A stretch of DNA of 64,000 nucleotides from Granulosicoccus sp963833195 (GTDB lineage Bacteria; Pseudomonadota; Gammaproteobacteria; Granulosicoccales; Granulosicoccaceae). A model generated the notes under the pieces. It worked only from the letters and a program-made list of their open reading frames with translations. It searched no databases and was not told the DNA's origin. Position 1 is the first letter of the stretch. The number at the start of each line of letters is the position of its first letter. The DNA lies in the NCBI GenBank assembly GCA_963833195.1, contig CAWHXF010000027.1:2790001-2854000 (forward strand). Direction: 5' to 3'. This document shows, piece after piece, positions 58,697 through 64,000 of this stretch. Made by a program: the position numbers and the translations under genes.

Positions 58697-59631
58697 CAAT
58701 CGTCGCTCGGGGACGGCGGGGGAGGGGTGGCGGACGGGGGCGTCGGCTCCGCCCTGCGCAAGTTCACGTAGACGAACAGCACCGTCAGCGCGGCCGCCAT
58801 GGCGAACCATTGCACCGCGTAGGACCAATGCTTCTCGGGCCCCGACGCGGCGGGCTGCCAATTCTCGACGAGCAGACCGGCCGCGTCCGGAACACTCGCC
58901 GCTTCACCGGCCGCTTCACCGGCCGCTTCACCGGTCGCTTCGCCGGTCGCGTCAACGGGCGCGTCAACGGGCGCGTCGCCGACCTCAGGACCCGGCTCCG
59001 CACGAGGCCCGACGGCGTCCGCGGCGACCGACGCGCGCTCGGGCTGCAGCACCACGGGCACCAGCGGCAGCTCGAGCGCCTCGCCGATCGCATCGTAATC
59101 GAACCACTGCAACCAGCGTGGCCACGGTGCGTCCGCGACGAAGGCGATGTCGCCCGCGAAACCGCGCGACGGTCGGGACGCGAGCCCGACGATCTCGACG
59201 CGTGCCTCCGGCACGGTCACGTCCGGCGGCGCCTGACGCGTGACGGGCAACGGTGCCCAGCCGCGATTCACCAGCACCGCCCGCCCGTCGTCAAGGAGCA
59301 GCGGCGTAACCACCTCGAGCCCCGGACGGCCGGCGTGCGCGCGGTTGTCCCACAGGAACTGGCGTTCGGACAGCCAGGTGCCGGAGGCGGACACGCGTCG
59401 GTAGGCGGCCGCTGCCTCGGCCGGATCCGGCGCGTGGGGCCCGCCGAGCGCCGTCGCCGCGATCGGGGCGGCAGCTCGCGCGGCCTCGGCCGCCTCGATG
59501 AGGGCGATCTTCTCGTCGGCGCGCAGTAGCTGCCAGCGCGCCAGCAGCAGCATCGCCACCGTGAGCGCGAGCCAGAGCAGCACCGCCCACGGCCGCGGGG
59601 AAAAACGGCGGCGTTGCAGGATGAGCATCAC
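58696..59631 (-). CDS. SURF1-family cytochrome oxidase biogenesis protein
   Basis: 311 residues. An N-terminal helix (RPWAVLLWLALTVAMLLLA) and a C-terminal helix (YAVQWFAMAAALTVLFVYV) bracket a periplasmic domain with LWDNRAHAGRPGLEVVTPL and VLVNRGWAP, the SURF1 pattern. SURF1 helps insert heme a. Between LQPERAS and LVENWQP the protein has a 45-residue insertion of four-residue repeats (PVDA, GEAT, GEAA), encoded by 12-bp tandem repeats. MLILQ just after the first Met is an equal start. Confidence 0.9.
   Translation of the reverse strand: MMLILQRRRFSPRPWAVLLWLALTVAMLLLARWQLLRADEKIALIEAAEAARAAAPIAATALGGPHAPDPAEAAAAYRRVSASGTWLSERQFLWDNRAHAGRPGLEVVTPLLLDDGRAVLVNRGWAPLPVTRQAPPDVTVPEARVEIVGLASRPSRGFAGDIAFVADAPWPRWLQWFDYDAIGEALELPLVPVVLQPERASVAADAVGPRAEPGPEVGDAPVDAPVDATGEATGEAAGEAAGEAASVPDAAGLLVENWQPAASGPEKHWSYAVQWFAMAAALTVLFVYVNLRRAEPTPPSATPPPPSPSDD
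58899..58978. repeat. 12-bp tandem repeats in SURF1 gene
   Basis: A run of 12-bp units: ccgcttcaccgg copies (from 58899), turning into cgcgtcaacggg copies (to 58978), in all about six to seven units. They encode (GEAA/GEAT)n and (PVDA)n on the minus strand in a region that is a short loop in other SURF1 proteins. Confidence 0.85.
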
Positions 59632-59666
59632 GTTCCAGGTACGGCGAGGCCGCGTGATCGGTGCGC

Positions 59667-59672
59667 TATATT
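59667..59672 (+). promoter_or_regulatory. -10 box TATATT, 6 nt from DUF2909 start
   Basis: TATATT is near-consensus and ends 6 nt before the ATG at 59679. No Shine-Dalgarno fits in the gap. The transcript would begin on the start codon. Confidence 0.5.
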
Positions 59673-59678
59673 CGAACG

Positions 59679-59978
59679 ATGCTATTGGTCAAGCTCGTCC
59701 TGATACTGCTGCTCGGCGCCATCGTGGTCAGCCTGTTCAGCGGCCTGTTCTTCCTGGTCAAGGACAAGGGGCAGACCAACCGCACGGCGAACGCGCTCAG
59801 CGTGCGCATCGGACTGTCGATCGTGGCGATCGTCGTGGTGCTGATCGCCGGCATGACCGGGGTGCTGGAGATGAATCCCGATCCGCGTACCGGACTCGGC
59901 GGGACCGAGACGGCGGCGGACGTCGGGGACGCCGCGCCGCCGCAGGAGGGCAGCGGCCGACGGCGTATCGAGCCCTGA
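59679..59978 (+). CDS. DUF2909 / twin-transmembrane protein of cox cluster
   Basis: 99 residues from ATG 59679. Two helices (about 3-24 and 45-62) with SLFSGLFFLVKDKGQTNRT between, the typical DUF2909 pattern, then a Gly/Ala-rich tail of 35 residues. The family occurs next to cytochrome oxidase genes in proteobacteria; its role is unknown. It is the only plus-strand gene in the oxidase region. Confidence 0.85.
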   Translation: MLLVKLVLILLLGAIVVSLFSGLFFLVKDKGQTNRTANALSVRIGLSIVAIVVVLIAGMTGVLEMNPDPRTGLGGTETAADVGDAAPPQEGSGRRRIEP

Positions 59979-60043
59979 CCCCGAGCCCTGACCCCGACCC
60001 CGGGACCCGACCGGAGTCTCGAGGCGCGACCGCTCGTACCTCG

Positions 60044-60983
60044 CTACAGCAGGTACACGAAGATGAACAGCCCGAGCCACACCACGTCCACGAAGTGCCA
60101 GTACCAGGCCGACGCCTCGAACGCGAAGTGGTTGGACTGGGTAAAGTGGCTCTTCATGCCGCGGAACATGACCACGGTCAGCATGATGGCGCCCATGGTC
60201 ACGTGGAAGCCGTGGAAGCCCGTGAGCATGAAGAACGTCGAGCCGTAGATGCCGCTGTTCATCGTCAGGTTCAGCTCGTGGTACGCGTGGTAGTACTCGA
60301 GCGCCTGCAGGCCGACGAACACGAAGCCCAGCGTGACCGTGGCAGCCAGCCACAGCACCATCTTCTGGCGGTTGCCATGGCGGATGGCGTGATGCGCGAG
60401 CGTGCAGGTCAGGCCGCTGGTCAGCAGCAGCAGCGTGTTGATCAGCGGCAGCCCGAACCAGCTCATTTCCTGGAAGTTGCCGCCGATGCCGTCGGGACCG
60501 TTGTTCGGCCAGACGTAGTCGAAGCTCGGGTACAGCAGCGTGTTGGTCACGTCCGCTCCGCCCTCGCCCACGCCGCCGAGCCAGGGCCCGGAGAAGATGC
60601 GCGCGTAGAACAGCGCGCCGAAGAACGCGGCGAAGAACATCACCTCCGAGAAGATGAACCACATCATGCAGAGCCGGAACGAGCTGTCGACCTGGTTGCT
60701 GTAGGTGCCCGTCTCGCTCTCGCGGATGACGTCGCCGAACCAGCCGAACAGCATCACGATCATGATCAGCGAGCCGACGATGAAGACCTCGCGCCCGAAG
60801 GCCTGGTCGTTCACCCACATGGCGAAGCCGAAGAAGAACGTGAACAGGCCTATCGAGCCGACGATCGGCCAGCGCGCGGCGTGCGGCACGTAGTACGCGG
60901 TGGCCTTGGCTGGCGACGGGTCGGCTGCTCCTGGTTGAACGGCCGGCGTTGGGGCCTGCGACCTCGGCGGCGACGGTGCTCAT
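60044..60983 (-). CDS. coxC: Cytochrome c oxidase subunit III, N-terminal frameshift
   Basis: The body, read from GTG 60889, has 281 residues and seven helices with the COX3 pattern: ARWPIVGSIGLFTFFFG, FSEVMFFAAFFGALFYAR, the WPNNGP loop, and HGFHVTMGAIMLTV. It begins at the VPHAARW motif, whereas homologs start about 30 residues earlier. An ATG at 60983, in an ATGA overlap with the ctaG stop and so the expected coupled start, opens a frame MSTVAAEVAGPNAG that is not in register. In the body's frame the upstream codons read VQPGAADPSPAKATAYYVP, without any ATG. A one-base change between about 60945 and 60905 would join them. Real frameshift, sequencing error or GTG initiation are all possible. 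Confidence 0.85.
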
Positions 60984-61591
60984 GTCTCGGTCTCCGCGGA
61001 TGGTGCCGGCGCGGGAACTTCCGCATCGTCCACCTGCTGGTCGGGGGAATCGAAGAAGGTGTAGCTCAAGGTGAGCCTGTCCACGTTCGCGGGCAGGTCG
61101 CGATCGACCACGAACGTGACGGGCATGTCGCGCGCGCCTCCGGCAGCGAACACCTGGCGCGTGAAGCAGAAGCACTCGGTCTTGTCGAAGTACTTCGCGG
61201 CCGCGAACGGCGACACGCTGGGCGTGGCCTGCCCCACGCGCACCTCGCCGCGCGGGTTCTCGGCGTAGTAGGTGGTGTGGTAGGCCTTGCCGGGCACCAC
61301 GCGCATGCTGGCCTCGTTCGGGCGGAACGTCCACGCGCCGTTCACGTTGACGTTGGCCACGAACTCGACCGTGACCTCGCGCTCGACCGCCTCCGCGCCC
61401 GCAGGGGCGGCGGCTTCCACGTCGGCCGCCGAGATCCGCCCGGTCTTGCCGTTCAGGCCCGTGATGTCGCACACGATGTCGTAGATCGGCACGAGCGCAT
61501 AGCCGAAGCCGAACATGGCGACGGTGACCAGCAACGTCCGGGCGACGACACCACCGTGGCGCCGCGGCCCGCGTTCCACCGAGTCGCTCAC
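60980..61591 (-). CDS. ctaG: Cytochrome c oxidase copper chaperone Cox11
   Basis: 203 residues from GTG 61591. A single helix (about 14-35, LLVTVAMFGFGYALVPIYD) precedes a periplasmic domain with KTECFCFTRQVF, whose CFCF copper site is diagnostic of CtaG/Cox11, and AENPRGEVRVGQATPSVSP. It delivers copper to the CuB site of subunit I. The GTG overlaps the stop of the upstream small gene by 4 bp, and its stop overlaps the coxC ATG. Confidence 0.94.
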   Translation of the reverse strand: MSDSVERGPRRHGGVVARTLLVTVAMFGFGYALVPIYDIVCDITGLNGKTGRISAADVEAAAPAGAEAVEREVTVEFVANVNVNGAWTFRPNEASMRVVPGKAYHTTYYAENPRGEVRVGQATPSVSPFAAAKYFDKTECFCFTRQVFAAGGARDMPVTFVVDRDLPANVDRLTLSYTFFDSPDQQVDDAEVPAPAPSAETET

Positions 61592-61782
61592 AGCTGCCCC
61601 CGCACGTACACGATGTAGACGATGCTGCCGATGTAGCCGCACAGCGCGACGGCGGCCAGCAGCAAGGGCAGGCGGTGGCGCGACAGGAACCCCTGCCGCG
61701 CCCTCGCGCCCTCGGTGGCGCGCCCGTCGTCGTCCGGAGCCGTCCCCGGACGACGCTCTTCCACGATGTCTGCGGTCGTCAC
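61588..61782 (-). CDS. Small single-helix membrane protein of cox operon
   Basis: 64 residues from GTG 61782. A charged N-terminal half (VEERRPGTAPDDDGRATE) and one helix (about 39-58, LPLLLAAVALCGYIGSIVYI). Small one-helix proteins commonly sit between ctaD and ctaG; some are assembly or stability factors. The family is not certain. It follows ctaD by 4 bp. Confidence 0.78.
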   Translation of the reverse strand: MTTADIVEERRPGTAPDDDGRATEGARARQGFLSRHRLPLLLAAVALCGYIGSIVYIVYVRGQL

Positions 61783-61786
61783 CGGA

Positions 61787-63412
61787 TCAGCGCGTGACCG
61801 TGGCGGCCGTGATGGCCGGCGCGTCCTCGAACGTGTGGTACGGCGCGGGCGACGGCACCGTCCATTCCAGCCCGCGCGCCCCCTCCCAGACCTCGGCGGA
61901 CGCCTTCTTGCCGCCGCGCACGCACTTGACGACGATGTAGACGAACAGCAACTGGCTGAAGCCGAAGCCGAACGCGCCGATGGTGGCGACCATGTTCCAG
62001 TCCGCGAACTGCAGGCTGTAGTCCGGGATGCGGCGGTTCATGCCGGCCAGACCCACGAAGTGCATGGGGAAGAACAGCACGTTCACGAAGATCGTCGAGA
62101 TCCAGAAGTGCGCGACGCCGAGCTTCTCGTCGTACATGTTGCCCGTCCACTTCGGCAGCCAGTAATAGGTCGCCGCCATGATCGAGTAGATGGCGCCCGG
62201 TACCAGCACGTAGTGGAAGTGCGCCACGACGAAGTAGGTGTCGTGGTACTGGATGTCGGCCGGCGTGATCGCGAGCATCAGCCCGGACAGGCCGCCGATG
62301 GTGAACATGATGACGAAGCCGATCGCGAACAGCATCGGCGTCTCGAAGGTCATCGCGCCCTTCCACATCGTGGCCACCCAGTTGAACACCTTCACGCCGG
62401 TGGGCACCGAGATGATCATCGTGGTCATCATGAAGAACAGCGACCCCGCCAGCGGCATGCCCGTCGTGAACATGTGGTGCGCCCAGACGATGAAGGACAG
62501 GAACGCGATGGAGGCGGTGGCGTACACCATCGAGTCGTAGCCGAACAGCGGCTTTCTCGCGAAGGTGGGGATGATCGAGCTGATGATGCCGAACGCCGGC
62601 AGGATCAGGATGTACACCTCGGGGTGGCCGAAGAACCAGAAGATGTGCTGGAACATGACGGGGTCGCCGCCGCCGGCCGCGTTGAAGAAGCTCGTGCCGA
62701 AGTAGCGGTCGGTCAGCAGCATGGTGATCGCACCCGCCAGGACCGGAATGGTCGCGATGAGCAGGTAGGCCGTGATGAGCCAGGTCCACACGAACATGGG
62801 CATGCGCATGAAGGTCATGCCCGGGGCACGCATGTTGAAGATCGTGGCCACGATGTTGATCGAGCCCATGACCGAGCTGATGCCCAGGAAGTGGATCGCG
62901 AAGATCACGAACGCGAAGCTGTCGCCCATCTGCAGGGACAGCGGCGGGTAGAGCGTCCAGCCACCGGCCGGCCCGCCGGAGGGCATGAAGAGCGTGGACA
63001 GCAGGATCGCGAACGCGAACGGCATGATCCAGAAGGACCAGTTGTTCAGCCGCGGCAGCGCCATGTCCGGTGCCCCGATCATCATCGGGATCATCCAGTT
63101 CGCGAGGCCCACGAAGGCCGGCATGACCACGCCGAAGATCATGACGAGCGCGTGCATCGTCGTCATGGAGTTGAAGAACATCGGATCGACGATCTGGATG
63201 CCCGGCTGGAAGAGCTCCGCCCGGATCACGAGCGCCATGGCGCCGCCGATGAAGAACATGATCAGCGAGAACCACAGGTACATCGAACCGATGTCCTTGT
63301 GGTTGGTCGTCGTGATCCAGCGCATCAGACCCTTCGGGGGCCCGTGCTCGGCGTGATCGTGGTCGTGATGACCGTGATCGTCGGCCGCGTGATGGGTGAC
63401 GTCGGTGCTCAT
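61787..63412 (-). CDS. ctaD: Cytochrome c oxidase subunit I
   Basis: 541 residues with 12 helices. Heme and copper ligands are all visible: MHALVMIFGVVMPAF (heme a), FGHPEVYILILPAFG with the CuB His and cross-linked Tyr, WAHHMFTTG (CuB), and VVAHFHYVLVPGAIYS (heme a3 and a). The HPEVY and YS-type residues place it in the A family of proton-pumping oxidases. A His/Asp-rich N-terminus (ADDHGHHDHDHAEHG) is a likely metal-binding tag. The GTG/ATG junction overlaps the ctaC stop by 4 bp. Confidence 0.98.
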   Translation of the reverse strand: MSTDVTHHAADDHGHHDHDHAEHGPPKGLMRWITTTNHKDIGSMYLWFSLIMFFIGGAMALVIRAELFQPGIQIVDPMFFNSMTTMHALVMIFGVVMPAFVGLANWMIPMMIGAPDMALPRLNNWSFWIMPFAFAILLSTLFMPSGGPAGGWTLYPPLSLQMGDSFAFVIFAIHFLGISSVMGSINIVATIFNMRAPGMTFMRMPMFVWTWLITAYLLIATIPVLAGAITMLLTDRYFGTSFFNAAGGGDPVMFQHIFWFFGHPEVYILILPAFGIISSIIPTFARKPLFGYDSMVYATASIAFLSFIVWAHHMFTTGMPLAGSLFFMMTTMIISVPTGVKVFNWVATMWKGAMTFETPMLFAIGFVIMFTIGGLSGLMLAITPADIQYHDTYFVVAHFHYVLVPGAIYSIMAATYYWLPKWTGNMYDEKLGVAHFWISTIFVNVLFFPMHFVGLAGMNRRIPDYSLQFADWNMVATIGAFGFGFSQLLFVYIVVKCVRGGKKASAEVWEGARGLEWTVPSPAPYHTFEDAPAITAATVTR

Positions 63413-64000
63413 CGGTCGGCTGCTCCGGACTGGGCGGGTGCGAGGACGTTGAAGTCGGGAAGGGAGATGCCGGAGGCGGCCAGGCGCTCTTCCGCCGCGG
63501 CGCCGGTCTGGACGGGGACGGCGGAGGCCGTGTCCACGTCGGCGGCCGCGGCGGCACCGGAGGCGGCGGCGGTGGGGCCCGCGCGCAGCGCGCGCACCGC
63601 GGACGGCTGCACGGTGTCGCCCGTGGCGTTGCCGAAGGCGTTGCGCTGGTAGGTCACGACGGCCGCGAGGTCCGCATCGTCGAGCACCTGCGAGAACGCC
63701 GACATGCCGGTGCCCGGCACCCCGTCCGCGACGGTGGCGAGGTGCGCATCGATGTCACCGTTGACGACGGGCGAGCCCGCGATGGCGGGGAACATGCCCG
63801 GAATGCCCTGGCCTTCCTTCTGGTGGCAGCCGACGCAGGTGGTGCCGTAGACGGCCTCGCCGCGTGCCATGAGCTGGTCGTGGGAGAAGTCCTGCAACGC
63901 CTCGTCGGCGGCGGCGACCCTCCCCTCCTGCTGTTCGGCGATCCAGGCGTCGAACTCGTCCGGTGGGACCGCGCGCACGACGATGGGCATGAACCCGTGG
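63409..64000 (-). CDS. ctaC: Cytochrome c oxidase subunit II with fused cytochrome c domain, 5' end outside window
   Basis: The visible 197 residues start at the end of the CuA domain (HGFMPIVVRAVPPDEFDAWI, with the Met and His ligand context) and continue into a C-terminal cytochrome c domain with CVGCH (about residue 52 of the visible part), MSAFS providing the distal Met and VVTYQRNAFGN. This fusion is the caa3-type subunit II. A 50-residue Ala/Val-rich tail follows the heme domain. The membrane anchor and CuA Cys ligands lie beyond 64000. Confidence 0.95.
   Translation of the reverse strand, partial: HGFMPIVVRAVPPDEFDAWIAEQQEGRVAAADEALQDFSHDQLMARGEAVYGTTCVGCHQKEGQGIPGMFPAIAGSPVVNGDIDAHLATVADGVPGTGMSAFSQVLDDADLAAVVTYQRNAFGNATGDTVQPSAVRALRAGPTAAASGAAAAADVDTASAVPVQTGAAAEERLAASGISLPDFNVLAPAQSGAADR

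Overview
The window is about 70% GC, densely packed and apparently chromosomal. The gene order fits a gammaproteobacterium: ftsY-ftsE-ftsX-rpoH, rpmB-rpmG, coaD next to a YfhL-type ferredoxin, and uppP, folB and cca close together. A complete Mrp Na+/H+ antiporter operon beside an NhaR-type regulator and a CaCA antiporter, many acidic proteins, a soeABC-type sulfite dehydrogenase and a caa3-type oxidase suggest a halophilic or haloalkaliphilic Chromatiales/Ectothiorhodospiraceae-like organism. That taxonomic guess is inference. No tRNA, rRNA, CRISPR array, complete insertion sequence or prophage was seen.

Layout. 1-3310: MotA/PomA-like protein, PilZ protein and ZapE (minus strand), then a YgjP-type metalloprotease. 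3375-9370: CPA1 antiporter convergent with a hybrid histidine kinase; divergent from the kinase, fdx, a class I aminotransferase and pncB. 9386-12231: an unknown membrane protein, a class V aminotransferase and a second membrane protein. 12274-19187: a chaperone-usher fimbrial island (OmpA-like protein, large TcfC-like usher, convergent chaperone, three small secreted subunits with a shared upstream motif). 19343-25287: soeCBA-type molybdoenzyme and an NDUFA9-like reductase. 25319-33383: housekeeping genes (lipoprotein metallopeptidase, cca, VanZ-like, uppP, MidA-like methyltransferase, folB) plus a cytochrome c / quinoprotein dehydrogenase pair. 33590-40863: rpmBG, a Gld-type ABC exporter set, mutM, a FitAB toxin-antitoxin pair, a ferredoxin and coaD. 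40896-48432: rsmD, ftsYEX, rpoH and a two-component system. 48578-56919: sodium island (nhaR, CaCA antiporter, mrpABCDEFG). 56858-64000: cytochrome oxidase assembly and structural genes (ctaB, SCO-like, SURF1, DUF2909, coxC, ctaG, a small membrane protein, ctaD and the 3' end of ctaC).

How the genes work together. The Mrp complex, CaCA antiporter and NhaR probably form one sodium/pH homeostasis unit transcribed from a shared divergent region. The last 7 kb is a nearly complete aa3/caa3 oxidase assembly line. SoeABC would feed electrons from cytoplasmic sulfite oxidation into the quinone pool.

The most interesting signals are: an rpoH leader with a sigmaE-like promoter overlapped by a CIRCE-like inverted repeat; a frameshift separating the coupled ATG of coxC from its body; several genes whose -10 boxes lie 6-8 nt from the ATG, suggesting leaderless mRNAs, including a divergent pair only 23 bp apart; a repeated upstream motif in the fimbrial island; and in-frame micro-tandem repeats in at least six unrelated genes.
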